Positions 51,327-60,891 of a stretch of DNA of 64,000 bases are shown piece by piece. Positions within the stretch are counted from its first letter, which is position 1. Every line of letters starts with the position of its first letter. The notes beneath the pieces were generated by a model. The model did not search any database. It was not told the DNA's origin and saw only the letters and a program-made list of their open reading frames with translations. The translations under genes and the position numbers were made by a program. The DNA is from Nitrosomonas sp. (GTDB lineage: Bacteria > Pseudomonadota > Gammaproteobacteria > Burkholderiales > Nitrosomonadaceae), in NCBI GenBank assembly GCA_024281675.1, contig JAMXAG010000007.1:1-64000 (forward strand). Reading direction: 5' to 3'.

Positions 51327-52466
51327 TTATGAGCGAGGCTCTATCAATTTACCCGGTGCCAATCGCATTAAATTATCGATCACAATACGGTCCCCTGGAT
51401 TTAACCCGGCTTCAATAAGCCAATCTTTTCCGATCCAATTGCCTACTGTCACCGGCCTCGAAGATACCGTAAGATCGTCATTAATGATGTATACATACTT
51501 GCCCAAATCCGATGTCAATACGGCCACTTGAGGAATGCGATAGACTGTACGCAATTTTCCCGCAGCAACACGAACGCGAACAAATTGACCTGATAACACC
51601 CGCTGCTCGGGGTTCTCAAAAGTTGCTCGGATTTGCTGGGTTGCCAGTACTGAATCAATTTTACTTGCAGCAAAATTAATGCGTCCTGGCAATGGATATT
51701 CTGATCCATCTGAGAGAATCATGGTGATGCTGTGGACGTTTCCTTCATTCAAATACCCCCCATACTGCATCACTTCGTTTTCCGAAAAGCTAAAGCGGAC
51801 CCAAATCGGAGAAAGCTGAGATACTGTTGTCAGCATAGTGGTATTAGCCAACACCAAAGCCCCTTCAGAAAACTGAGAACGCCCGGTTACACCACTGACA
51901 GGAGCTTTAACCGAGGTATAAGAATAATTCAATTGCGTCTGGCGAGCGCGTGCTTTAGCTGACTGTAGTACTGTTTCCGCCACCGTCAATTCGGTTTTAA
52001 CCAAATCATAAGCGCGACGACTGATAAAGCCTTTTTCATATAACTGATGTTGTCGCTGCAGATCTTCGCGAGCGAGCTTGACGCGGGCTTGCTGCTCCTG
52101 CAAATTCGCATTGGCTTCGGCCAGCATATTCTTGTATGGTTCAGGGTCAATCAAATACAGTGATTCGCCGGCTTTCACTAGCATTCCTTCATCATATAGG
52201 CGTTTTAGCAAAATCCCTCCAACTCGAGGACGAATTTCGATTTCTTTGGCACCTTCCGTTTGAGCGACGGTTTCGAGAGTAACCGGCAAATCTACCGGTT
52301 GTGCAACGATGAAATTAACCGGAACAGCTTTTGTAACGATGGGTGCGAGTTGATTAGCATCTTTTCCACATGAAACCAACAATAACCCAAACAATACGCT
52401 TAAACAGTTGAGGAAACGAATTCCTTGCTGCTTGATTAGAGCATTCGGTTGTCCTGTATGACCCAT
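51327..52466 (-). CDS. RND periplasmic adaptor lipoprotein
   Basis: This membrane-fusion protein of the MexE/AcrA type links the RND pump to an outer-membrane channel. After a lipoprotein signal peptide with lipobox VSCG come the barrel-sandwich/lipoyl-like halves (EIRPRVGGILLKRLYDEGMLVKAGESLYLID and YTSVKAPVSGVTGRS), the alpha-hairpin between them, and the beta-barrel segment (RVRVAAGKLRTVYRIPQVAVLT). I use ATG 52466 (MGHTGQPN), giving 379 residues. The longer frame up to 52571 adds 35 residues that do not fit a signal peptide. It is divergent from the multicopper oxidase gene. Confidence 0.9.
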   Translation of the reverse strand: MGHTGQPNALIKQQGIRFLNCLSVLFGLLLVSCGKDANQLAPIVTKAVPVNFIVAQPVDLPVTLETVAQTEGAKEIEIRPRVGGILLKRLYDEGMLVKAGESLYLIDPEPYKNMLAEANANLQEQQARVKLAREDLQRQHQLYEKGFISRRAYDLVKTELTVAETVLQSAKARARQTQLNYSYTSVKAPVSGVTGRSQFSEGALVLANTTMLTTVSQLSPIWVRFSFSENEVMQYGGYLNEGNVHSITMILSDGSEYPLPGRINFAASKIDSVLATQQIRATFENPEQRVLSGQFVRVRVAAGKLRTVYRIPQVAVLTSDLGKYVYIINDDLTVSSRPVTVGNWIGKDWLIEAGLNPGDRIVIDNLMRLAPGKLIEPRS

Positions 52467-52793
52467 TTCTGGTCTAAAAAGAAATTTAATATACACCACG
52501 CAATTCACTAATTCAGCCATGGAAAAGACACAAAAACATATAAGGGTTCTGTATAATATAGAAGATAACAAATTGATAGATTATGTAGAAGTATTGCATA
52601 GGTAAATAAAGATATTCCTCACAATTCTACTTGCCTGTGAATATAACATTAAGGATAGTTCCAACAGGTCTGTCATTCAAGTCAATACACATTACACTGA
52701 TAACTCTAAATTGAGCAAGGTCGTGTCAAATGGTACGATCAGAGCGATTATGTTTTTAATTTTATACTCGATAAATAATAAAGGTACGTTGAT

Positions 52794-54509
52794 ATGCCTA
52801 ACCCTATTCTCATTGTCATACTAATTTTCTATTTGGCATTTACTGCGGTCGTCGCACAAGCGTCGTTACTACTGCCTAAAACGATTAAAGTTGATCGCGC
52901 CGCATTAACATCTGAGCCGCCCTGCGATCCAAAAATATCCCCTGCATGGCGTGAAGCACAGGTTATTGATGGCGTAAAAATCGAAGCTTCTCCTGGATGC
53001 AACCCCGATAATCCGGCTTGGATCGCAGCGGCTGTCAAGGGAACCAACAATATTTCTATGGATACTCTAATGAAGACCGGATTGTCACCGGATACCATCA
53101 TCAAAACGGATGATTTGGATGGCGACGGCGACCCTGACCGGATCATCATTAAGCTTGAAGTCATGGAATTGAACGGCAAATCGCCAGACTTTCCCGGCAT
53201 TCTCCCTACTTTTGACATCGCACCCGGCGTACAACCTGGCGCTTGGGTATTTGCACCGAAAACCAGCGGAATGTCTACCGAAAATTTTGAAAGTGTTAGA
53301 GCTAATCCACTGCTGAGATTACCCGCACCGGTTATTCGCGTAGAACAGGGTGACATCGTGCAGATTATCTTAGAAAATACGCATTATTTTCCCCACAGTA
53401 TTCATTTGCATGGTGTAGATCATCCCTTTGCCCATAAGGAACACGGTGGTAACGATGGCGTACCACAAACCAGCGAAATAGAGTTAATGCCTGGTGAACG
53501 TCGCATTTATGAATTCCAAGCACGCCAACCCGGCACCATGTTTTATCACTGCCACGTGCAAACCCATACGCATTTATCGATGGGCTTGGCTGGTATGATC
53601 ATCGTCGAAGAAAACAGACCGAATAATTGGTTACAAACCCTAAATATCGGTGGTGGCCATGTACGCCACCCATCCGTTGCAATCAGAGAAAAATTCGATC
53701 AAGAGTATGACCTGCATTACCATGCGATGGATAAAGAATTAGGTGATATTATTAAGAAATATAACGACCCTCGATTGATAGCACGTGATATGAATCAGCG
53801 TTATGACATCACTGATTCGACTGAGGATTATTATACGATCAACGGCTTGTCTTTCCCCTACTCACTTCGGGAATCATTAATCATTGTCAAACCCGATCAA
53901 AAGATCAAGCTGCGCTTACTAAACAGCGGCGGAGAAACAATAGCTATTCATACGCACGGACATCACGCCACGATCACGCACTATGATGGCGTGGAACATA
54001 ATCCGGTTGCACAAATCATGCGCGATGTTTTCGATATAGCGCCCGCACAACGCCTGGATTTGACATTAGATACCACCAATGATGGTAAACACAGCTACGG
54101 TGAAGGAGATTGGTTGATTCATGATCACCGTGAAAAGGGAATTACTACCAATGGTATGGCTGAAGGAGGCAGTATGAGTTCCATCGTATACACATCCTAT
54201 CTTGGCGAAGATGGCTTACCTAAAACCAGTCATTTTGGTATTGACCTCAGCAACTACTTTACTCAGGAGTTTTGGCAAAGAAGAGTGCCCATATGGCAAG
54301 ACCTTGATGAGGTGGCCAGTTTGGGTTCGCCAGCCGGACAAGCCATCAACATAGATATTACGACACAAAATTATCTGTTGAATGCTTTGTACGGTTTAGC
54401 TGCAGGCCTTTTAATTTATTTCATCTTTGCAAAGCGCGAATACTTCAAGCAATGTGCTATGGCCGCCATTTCACGTGTTAGAAGTGATAAAGGGAGCAAA
54501 CAATCATGA
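52794..54509 (+). CDS. Membrane-anchored periplasmic multicopper oxidase
   Basis: This 571-residue protein has an N-terminal signal peptide or anchor and one C-terminal helix (LLNALYGLAAGLLIYFIFA). Copper motifs fall in two cupredoxin halves. HSIHLHG at 201-207 and YHCHVQTHTHLSMG at 251-264 (with Cys253, His258 and Met263 as type 1 ligands) lie in the first half. HTHGHH at 386-391 and HDH at 443-445 lie in the second. The second half lacks the Cys, so the type 1 centre lies in the first domain, as reported for the two-domain blue copper oxidase of N. europaea. The DLDGDGDPD loop near 107 may bind calcium. Its stop overlaps the next gene. Confidence 0.88.
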   Translation: MPNPILIVILIFYLAFTAVVAQASLLLPKTIKVDRAALTSEPPCDPKISPAWREAQVIDGVKIEASPGCNPDNPAWIAAAVKGTNNISMDTLMKTGLSPDTIIKTDDLDGDGDPDRIIIKLEVMELNGKSPDFPGILPTFDIAPGVQPGAWVFAPKTSGMSTENFESVRANPLLRLPAPVIRVEQGDIVQIILENTHYFPHSIHLHGVDHPFAHKEHGGNDGVPQTSEIELMPGERRIYEFQARQPGTMFYHCHVQTHTHLSMGLAGMIIVEENRPNNWLQTLNIGGGHVRHPSVAIREKFDQEYDLHYHAMDKELGDIIKKYNDPRLIARDMNQRYDITDSTEDYYTINGLSFPYSLRESLIIVKPDQKIKLRLLNSGGETIAIHTHGHHATITHYDGVEHNPVAQIMRDVFDIAPAQRLDLTLDTTNDGKHSYGEGDWLIHDHREKGITTNGMAEGGSMSSIVYTSYLGEDGLPKTSHFGIDLSNYFTQEFWQRRVPIWQDLDEVASLGSPAGQAINIDITTQNYLLNALYGLAAGLLIYFIFAKREYFKQCAMAAISRVRSDKGSKQS

Positions 54510-55468
54510 TTAAAACTATAAAAATTGCTTGCTTGCTAACAGGCATACTAACACTTTGTGTTGATGCAACGGCACAACAATCGAATTCCGTTGAGCATGA
54601 GCAGCATAAAACGCAAAATGATAAACATCACGATCATAGTGGTCACAGCATGAGCCAAGAAAGTGGAGCCGCAAGCGATCATCTGCATGAGCATAATGAA
54701 GACCACAGCGCTGTAGATAAAACACATGAACACGCCATCGATCATAGCCAACACTCTGACGAATCAACGGAGCATGGTGATCTGCACCATCACCATCATA
54801 TGGATCATGACCACATCATGGACCATGAGGGTACTATGATCATGGGACAAAACATTGATAAGTTACCCAGTAGTTGCAAAAGCATTTCTGAAGAAAAAGA
54901 GATTACCGTGCGTGCTGGCAGAAAATATGCGGCAAAATTCCCCGGTACGATGTTTGCATTTGATCAACAGGAATGGCGAGTCAAACCTTGCTCAAAAGTA
55001 ACATTCCACTTCATCAATGAAGACCAGGTCCGCCATCAATTCATGATGCACGGCTTGCCCAAATATCTCTACAAATACGGCATGTTCCATTTAGAAGTAA
55101 CGGGGCCAAAAACGGTATCCGGAACCATCATTGTTCCTGGCTCAGATGATACCTTTTTGGTGCATTGCGATATTTCACACCACATGGAAAAAGGCATGAA
55201 AGCACAATTGGTGGTTGGAAAAGGGGGAGAAAACATTCCAAGCATCCCCGGTTTAACGCCTTACAATATAAATGATATCTATGAAGCAGAGAATTTGCCG
55301 AAGGTTTCGGACAAAGCAGAACAAAGTGCAGTGGTTAGACAGATAACGACCGCGCTCACTAAATCCGATACACAAAACTATCTCATGATCTTGATAGGTG
55401 CTTTAGTGGGATTACTCAGCATACCGCTCATCAAGAAGATGATGCCAAGTAAAAAGACAGAAAATTAA
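54506..55468 (+). CDS. Membrane-anchored cupredoxin with His-rich N-terminal segment
   Basis: This 320-residue partner of the preceding oxidase overlaps it by four bases. After the signal peptide comes a strongly histidine-rich stretch (residues 31-107), including HDHSGH, HHHHHMDHDH and HEHNEDH, a likely copper store. A cupredoxin domain follows (about 130-237) with type 1-like ligands His177 (RHQFMMHG), Cys221, His225/226 and a Met in VHCDISHHMEKGM. A C-terminal helix (YLMILIGALVGLLSIPLI) anchors it to the membrane. Both proteins probably act together on copper or a small electron donor. The reaction is unknown. Confidence 0.85.
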   Translation: MIKTIKIACLLTGILTLCVDATAQQSNSVEHEQHKTQNDKHHDHSGHSMSQESGAASDHLHEHNEDHSAVDKTHEHAIDHSQHSDESTEHGDLHHHHHMDHDHIMDHEGTMIMGQNIDKLPSSCKSISEEKEITVRAGRKYAAKFPGTMFAFDQQEWRVKPCSKVTFHFINEDQVRHQFMMHGLPKYLYKYGMFHLEVTGPKTVSGTIIVPGSDDTFLVHCDISHHMEKGMKAQLVVGKGGENIPSIPGLTPYNINDIYEAENLPKVSDKAEQSAVVRQITTALTKSDTQNYLMILIGALVGLLSIPLIKKMMPSKKTEN

Positions 55469-55486
55469 CATTATTTCTGATTAAAA

Positions 55487-55537
55487 AACCAGCTAAATGA
55501 GATTCGCAAGTACTCCACGACAATTATTTAGCTGGTT
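55487..55537 (+). terminator. Hairpin behind the oxidase-cupredoxin operon
   Basis: Perfect 12-bp arms AACCAGCTAAAT (55487-55498) and ATTTAGCTGGTT (55526-55537) enclose a 27-base loop and are flanked by A-rich sequence. It begins 18 bp after the cupredoxin stop. The absence of a T run makes it an atypical terminator. It could also serve the convergent Cys-rich gene. Confidence 0.55.
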
Positions 55538-55649
55538 ATAAAATACTCTCGGTTCTATTTTTACTATCAAACTCACATAAGCTACTTATTGATTTACTTG
55601 CAATGAATGTAGTAGCAAGTCATGTGAATTAAACTATTAGCAAAATGGT

Positions 55650-55928
55650 TTAGCTACATTTTCCTGTTTCAGAACCATCATCTTTGGTTTCTGAGCCGTC
55701 TTCATTAACACAGGTATTTTGACAAACACCCGATTTTTTACAAGCCTTCCCAGCAGGGAGACTTTTCTTATCAATACAAGCACCTTCCACCAAATAGCAA
55801 ACTTGGTTTGCATCACAGGCAGATTTGCCATCTTTTTCAGTATCAAGACTACATTTTGCAAAAGCGTGGCTCGTCATAAAAGTAAGCGCGACGAGAAGTA
55901 AAGCAATATTTATTGTTTTTTTAAACAT
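55650..55928 (-). CDS. Small secreted cysteine-rich protein
   Basis: This unrecognised protein of 92 residues is preceded by a strong AAAGGAG site. The signal peptide ends near HAFAK. The mature part of about 67 residues has eight cysteines, consistent with four disulfides in the periplasm. They are spaced through motifs such as KCSLD, SACDANQVCYLVEGACI, GKACKKSGVCQNTC and GKCS. The pattern recalls small disulfide-knotted domains, but I cannot name a family. Its 3' end faces the oxidase-cupredoxin operon. A link to copper is only suggested by position. Confidence 0.75.
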   Translation of the reverse strand: MFKKTINIALLLVALTFMTSHAFAKCSLDTEKDGKSACDANQVCYLVEGACIDKKSLPAGKACKKSGVCQNTCVNEDGSETKDDGSETGKCS

Positions 55929-56070
55929 ATTTTCTCCTTTCGTTTTTCAACAATATGCAAAAATTTATTTTTGCATATTTAGCATAGCAGAAAAATATTT
56001 AAAACAAGCGTGAATATTTCAGTCAATTAATCTATATCAAAAAATCAACTCAAGCCCCCTCCCCTAGGGT

Positions 56071-57702
56071 TTAGCGCACATCTTTGTAGCGTTCCAAGTG
56101 TTCTTCGACATCCTTTTGACTGAAACCGATGGCACTGGCCACACGATCTGCATGACTCACTCTGGATACACCCGGAATCAAACGGTGAGTCGGCTCATTT
56201 AGTGCAAACTCTACTTGCAGGTAACGCCCAATTTGATCTTTCCGCAGCAATTCGCACAGCTCGTGATTATGTGTCACCAACAAAGTACTGGCGCCAAGCT
56301 TATGAAATCCTTTTAAAATATATTCTGAAATGGTCATCTTCTCTTCGAATGTGGTGCCCTCTGACAACTCATCCAGCACCACCAAACTCAACGAAGTAGA
56401 ACTGAAAAATATCTCTCGAGTACGCGTCAATTCATGCGCAAAACGCCCCATACCTGCACTCAGTTGCCCTGGATCGGGAACTTGATAATACATATGTTCA
56501 GCGGGTACTAATTTTCCTTGTTTTGCCGGTATATAACACCCTATTTGCCCCAATAATTGAATTTGCACAACCGTTTTGCAATAAGCTGTTTTGCCACCAC
56601 TATTCGGACCCGTGATGATTAAGATTCGGTCCTTGACATCCAAATGAATATCATTCGGAACATACTCAGTCATATCAGTAATTAATAGCGGGTTTCTTGC
56701 ATGGCTGACTATCAACTGATGTGATTTCTCATCGAGAATTTCCGGCAAAGTCTTGTCGACCGTTAATGTCTCGCCATAACGATAAAATGACAACAATTCA
56801 TCCAGCATTCCCAGTATTTCAATCACTCTCGCTAGCTCTAAACTTTCACGAAACTGTTTACGTAATGGATAAATAATTGAATCACGGTCGGACACCCCCA
56901 TGGCCAATAAAATAATAGGAAAAATCGGAACCGTCAGTCCCAAAATTGCGTAACTGATATAAGATCCGCGAAAATCCGGCATCAGCATCTCCATAAACAG
57001 CAAAATACCATACGATGCAGCAAAAAAAAGCAAGGCAGGTATCACTTTAAACAATGTAGGATGAAAACGCGTATAAAGATCAAAACCCGACTTTTCTTTT
57101 CTGGTTTTAAATTTACCATTGGAAGAAAAAACCGGACCTTTAATTAAAGCGTATATATCCGAATTGCCAAATTCACGGATTGCATTGAGCAAAGTCCGTA
57201 AATAAGCCGATTTAGGTGATGGGATTTTGGCTACTTTTTCTACCAGATCAACAACAAATTCGGTACCATCTCTGTACTGGTGATAACCATAACCGCCAAA
57301 TTCAAGCTTATCGGATGAACTGGGTTCTTCACTAGCAAGACCGCCAACAAATTCACCATACAAAAGATACTTCAGTGATTTTTCATGTTTAGCTGACTCT
57401 GCTATATATTGCATCAAAGCGTCGCGTAATTTCGGGTCAGATTCAATTTCCATTAATGCCGCCTGTTTTTGCTGTAACACCGATGCATCAACAAGTGGGT
57501 GAGCAATCGAGCGAAATAGCACCAACTGTCCTATCTCGGTTTGTGTTCTATTGATCACTTTAAACAGTTTTTCGGCTTCAATTGCTCCGAATGTTTTCGA
57601 ATCAAGCACCGAGAAATTGCTTTCGTTAGGACGAATATCTTCCATATCAGTGGGTCGGTCTCCATCCGATTGAATGAATTTGTTACACCAAAGATCAGTC
57701 AT
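56071..57702 (-). CDS. MutS-like ATPase with two transmembrane helices
   Basis: This protein of 543 residues has the MutS-family ATPase at its C-terminus: Walker A TGPNSGGKT (364-372), a signature-like block PDPGQLSAGMGRFAHELTRTREI, Walker B VVLDELSEGTTFEE and an H-loop VTHNHE. The middle is the MutS-type helical core. The mismatch-recognition domain is absent. Two hydrophobic segments (about 218-238 and 249-270) interrupt the core, so it is probably membrane-bound. It is related to MutS-like proteins not involved in mismatch repair. Its role is unknown. The gene stands alone. Confidence 0.85.
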   Translation of the reverse strand: MTDLWCNKFIQSDGDRPTDMEDIRPNESNFSVLDSKTFGAIEAEKLFKVINRTQTEIGQLVLFRSIAHPLVDASVLQQKQAALMEIESDPKLRDALMQYIAESAKHEKSLKYLLYGEFVGGLASEEPSSSDKLEFGGYGYHQYRDGTEFVVDLVEKVAKIPSPKSAYLRTLLNAIREFGNSDIYALIKGPVFSSNGKFKTRKEKSGFDLYTRFHPTLFKVIPALLFFAASYGILLFMEMLMPDFRGSYISYAILGLTVPIFPIILLAMGVSDRDSIIYPLRKQFRESLELARVIEILGMLDELLSFYRYGETLTVDKTLPEILDEKSHQLIVSHARNPLLITDMTEYVPNDIHLDVKDRILIITGPNSGGKTAYCKTVVQIQLLGQIGCYIPAKQGKLVPAEHMYYQVPDPGQLSAGMGRFAHELTRTREIFFSSTSLSLVVLDELSEGTTFEEKMTISEYILKGFHKLGASTLLVTHNHELCELLRKDQIGRYLQVEFALNEPTHRLIPGVSRVSHADRVASAIGFSQKDVEEHLERYKDVR

Positions 57703-57855
57703 AGAGTTGATTATTACACTTCTGGTTAAATAATTTCCTGCACAGCTATTTGCCGGAATTTCAGCTTAAAGATGTAAAATACGCAGTTTTAAATTGAAAC
57801 ACAACTTTGAAACACAACTGATGCGTTACTCTTTCCAAAACAACCGGCATATCAC

Positions 57856-59016
57856 ATGAAACCTCATGCTCAGAATTCACTCCGATGGATAGTTACTATC
57901 GCTGTGATCAGTATTTTATTACTGGTTGGTTGGTATTACACGCGCCCCAAACCAATATTAGTAGAATGGATCACTGTTTCTACAGGTGACGTAGAAGCAA
58001 CCATTGTGAATACCCGCGCGGGTACAGTCAAAGCTTGCCAAAGATCTAATCTTGCACCAGCTTCAGGCGGACAGATCGCGAAGATTTGGATAAAAGAAGG
58101 TGACCGTGTGCAAGCAGGGCAAGTTTTATTAGAGCTGTGGAACCATGATTTGCAAGCACAACGGGATTTAGCACAACGGCAACTTACGACAGCACAAGAA
58201 CGTAGGCGAGAAGCTTGTATTTTGGCTGATAATGCACAACGCGAATATATTCGTACGCAACAGCTGCTCAGCAAAAGCTTTGTTAGCCCTCAACGAGTGG
58301 ACGATACTCGTGCAAATGCAAATTCCCGCCGCGCAAGCTGCGAAGCAGCTATATCCGATATTAAGCGAGCAGAAGCGCAAATTCGTGTTAGCCAGGCAAC
58401 CATTGATCGCACCATCATCACCGCACCATTCTCTGGCATCATAGGCCATATCAGTGGCGAATTGGGGGAATTTACTACCCCTTCCCCCCCTGGGATTCCC
58501 ACTCCTCCAACGATTGATCTTATCGATGATCAATGTTTATACGTTTCGGCGCCGATGGATGAAGTCGATGCCCCTAAAATTCAAATCAACCAGGAAGTTC
58601 GTATTACGCTGGATGCCATGCCGGATAAAGTTTTTCCAGGAAAAATTCGACGCATCGCACCTTTCATCACTGAAATAGAAAAACAAGCACGTACTGTGGA
58701 TATCGAAGTAGATTTTCATCCTTCCCCCACGCAAGGGCTTTTAGTAGGCTACAGCGCCGATGTAGAAGTGATACTGGCAAGGAAGAAGAATGTGTTACGA
58801 ATTCCTACACAGGCACTCCGACAAAATAACAAAATCTGGTTAGTTGATGCCAATAACCGCCTAATCGAACAATCTATTGAGAAGGGTTTAAGTAATTGGA
58901 GTTTTACTGAAATTACCAGCGGTTTAAAAGAAGGAGATCATATCCTCTTATCCTCCGACCAAGATGGTATTAAGAACGGCGCACTCGTTCAATCTACCCT
59001 CCAAAAAATTCCTTAA
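57856..59016 (+). CDS. Periplasmic adaptor of a MacAB-like ABC exporter
   Basis: This HlyD/MacA-type membrane-fusion protein of 386 residues has an N-terminal transmembrane helix (WIVTIAVISILLLVGWYYT). Barrel-sandwich halves (RSNLAPASGGQIAKIWIKEGDRVQAGQVLLEL and TIDRTIITAPFSGIIGHI) flank a long alpha-hairpin with many Gln, Arg and Ala. A beta-barrel and C-terminal domain (VLRIPTQALRQNNKIWLVD) complete it. It lies two bases ahead of the ATPase gene and so heads the four-gene operon. It is unusual in having the proline stretch PPGIPTPPTIDL inside the second half. Confidence 0.9.
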   Translation: MKPHAQNSLRWIVTIAVISILLLVGWYYTRPKPILVEWITVSTGDVEATIVNTRAGTVKACQRSNLAPASGGQIAKIWIKEGDRVQAGQVLLELWNHDLQAQRDLAQRQLTTAQERRREACILADNAQREYIRTQQLLSKSFVSPQRVDDTRANANSRRASCEAAISDIKRAEAQIRVSQATIDRTIITAPFSGIIGHISGELGEFTTPSPPGIPTPPTIDLIDDQCLYVSAPMDEVDAPKIQINQEVRITLDAMPDKVFPGKIRRIAPFITEIEKQARTVDIEVDFHPSPTQGLLVGYSADVEVILARKKNVLRIPTQALRQNNKIWLVDANNRLIEQSIEKGLSNWSFTEITSGLKEGDHILLSSDQDGIKNGALVQSTLQKIP

Positions 59017-59018
59017 GC

Positions 59019-59702
59019 ATGATTCGTCTGATCGATATTACCCGTACATTTACAATGGGTGAACAAACCGTACTGGCATTGAATCAAATTAATTTACAAA
59101 TTGCCTCCGGTGAATATCTTTCCATCATGGGCCCCTCCGGTTCTGGCAAATCCACTTTACTCAACATCATTGGATTACTTGATCAACCTGATTCAGGTCA
59201 ATATGAATTAGACGATAAAGCGGTAACCGATCTGACCGAAATCGAGCAAGCGCAAATTCGCCGAGAAAAAATTGGCTTTGTTTTTCAATCATTTCACTTA
59301 ATACCACGCCTGACTGCAGCGGAAAATATTGAGTTACCCTTAACACTGGGAGGCGTGCCAATCGATGAAAGAAAGATGCGCGTACAAAATGCTTTGCAGG
59401 CTTTTGAACTCGAACAACGCGCCAATCACCGGCCGGCGGAGCTTTCTGGTGGACAACGCCAACGTGTTGCGATCGCGCGAGCAACCATTATGCAGCCAAG
59501 TATCATATTGGCCGATGAACCAACCGGTAATTTGGATCATCAAATTGGCGCTGAAGTCATGCTATTGTTGGAAAATCTTCAACATCAAGGAACTACGTTG
59601 ATTATAGTGACGCATGACCGAGAATTAGGCTCTCGTGCAAATCGACAAATTGCCATGCGTGACGGCAAAATACTCACGGACCAAACACGTGACACTCCTT
59701 GA
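59019..59702 (+). CDS. ABC transporter ATPase, MacB/LolD type
   Basis: This protein of 227 residues is a cytoplasmic ATPase with Walker [11 protein letters not shown]-loop [10 protein letters not shown], the signature [14 protein letters not shown], Walker [13 protein letters not shown] and H-loop IVTHD. Residues around [26 protein letters not shown] are typical of exporters that work by mechanotransmission (MacB, LolD). It is encoded between the adaptor and two permeases. The next gene begins 14 bases before its stop. Confidence 0.96.
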   Translation: MIRLIDITRTFTMGEQTVLALNQINLQIASGEYLSIMGPSGSGKSTLLNIIGLLDQPDSGQYELDDKAVTDLTEIEQAQIRREKIGFVFQSFHLIPRLTAAENIELPLTLGGVPIDERKMRVQNALQAFELEQRANHRPAELSGGQRQRVAIARATIMQPSIILADEPTGNLDHQIGAEVMLLLENLQHQGTTLIIVTHDRELGSRANRQIAMRDGKILTDQTRDTP

Positions 59703-60891
59703 CACATTGCGAACTGCACTTAAGGCAGTCATTAGCTACCGTATCCGGTCGGTTTTAATTGTACTCGCCATGTCGTTGGGCGTGGCGTCTGTCATAATAC
59801 TAACGGCTCTCGGAGATGGCGCTAGAAATTTCGTTATCAATCAATTTTCTTCTATCGGCACCAACTTACTAGTGGTTTTACCAGGTCGCGCGGAAACGGC
59901 AGGGGCATTTCCTGGAGCTGTTCTTGGTCAAACGCCACGAGATTTGACGCTACACGATGCGCAATTATTAGGTAGACTTCCGCAAGTTAAACGCTATGCA
60001 CCGCTGAGCATTGGTGCCGCAGAACTTTCAACTGCAAATCGCTTACGAGAAGTAACCGTGCTAGGTAGTAACGAAAATCTGATACCCATTCGTCATATGA
60101 GGCTGGCACTAGGAAGCTTTATTACACAGGGTTCTGAAAGAAGCGCGCAAATTGTGTTGGGTGCCAAAATCGCTGCAGATTTCTTTCCACACAATCCAGC
60201 GATAGGACAACGCGTTCGTTTGGGCGACAGCCGTTTCCTAGTTTCAGGTGTACTTGCATCACAAGGCGAATCGATGGGCTTTAATACGGACGAAATTGTG
60301 ATTATCCCCGTCGATTATGCGCAAGCGCTATTTAATACCACATCGCTTTTTCGAATTCTGGTAGAGGCTAACAATCACGGGGAAATAGCAGCTACAAAAC
60401 AAGCAATACTAGCCACATTAAAGCAAAGTCATGATGGTGAGGATGACAATACCGTCATCACACAAGACGCCGTACTGGCAACATTTGATCGTATTTTACA
60501 TGCACTGACGCTGGCAGTAGCCGGCATTGCTGCCATTAGCTTGATTGTCGCTGGGATTCTGGTCATGAATGTGATGTTGGTAGCCGTCAGTCAACGTACT
60601 TCAGAAATTGGTTTGTTGAAAGCCATCGGTGCTACTTCGGGCGATATTCGACGATTATTTTTCACTGAAGCTGCGTGGCTATCATTGGTTGGCGCTTTGT
60701 TAGGATTTTTACTGGGTCAGTTGGGTAGTTTATTGATCCGCATTTTGTATCCACAATTTCCCGCTTGGGCACCCACTTGGGCTTCCGCAGCCGCTATTGG
60801 TATTGCATTAATCACCGGAATCATAGCTACTACACTGCCTGCGATCAAAGCTGCGCAGTTAAATGCGGTAGCAGCATTGAATAGAAAATGA
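59689..60891 (+). CDS. MacB/FtsX-type ABC permease, first
   Basis: This permease of about 400 residues has an N-terminal helix (SVLIVLAMSLGVASVIILTALGDG), a large periplasmic MacB_PCD domain, and three C-terminal helices in the FtsX fold (VAGIAAISLIVAGILVMNVMLVAVSQRTSEIGLLKAIGAT). The start is best placed at GTG 59689 ([14 protein letters not shown]), because the frame upstream is translated from the ATPase gene in another phase. Its ATG-type alternative at 59635 lies well inside that gene. Its stop overlaps the next ATG by four bases. Confidence 0.88.
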   Translation: MTLLDTLRTALKAVISYRIRSVLIVLAMSLGVASVIILTALGDGARNFVINQFSSIGTNLLVVLPGRAETAGAFPGAVLGQTPRDLTLHDAQLLGRLPQVKRYAPLSIGAAELSTANRLREVTVLGSNENLIPIRHMRLALGSFITQGSERSAQIVLGAKIAADFFPHNPAIGQRVRLGDSRFLVSGVLASQGESMGFNTDEIVIIPVDYAQALFNTTSLFRILVEANNHGEIAATKQAILATLKQSHDGEDDNTVITQDAVLATFDRILHALTLAVAGIAAISLIVAGILVMNVMLVAVSQRTSEIGLLKAIGATSGDIRRLFFTEAAWLSLVGALLGFLLGQLGSLLIRILYPQFPAWAPTWASAAAIGIALITGIIATTLPAIKAAQLNAVAALNRK

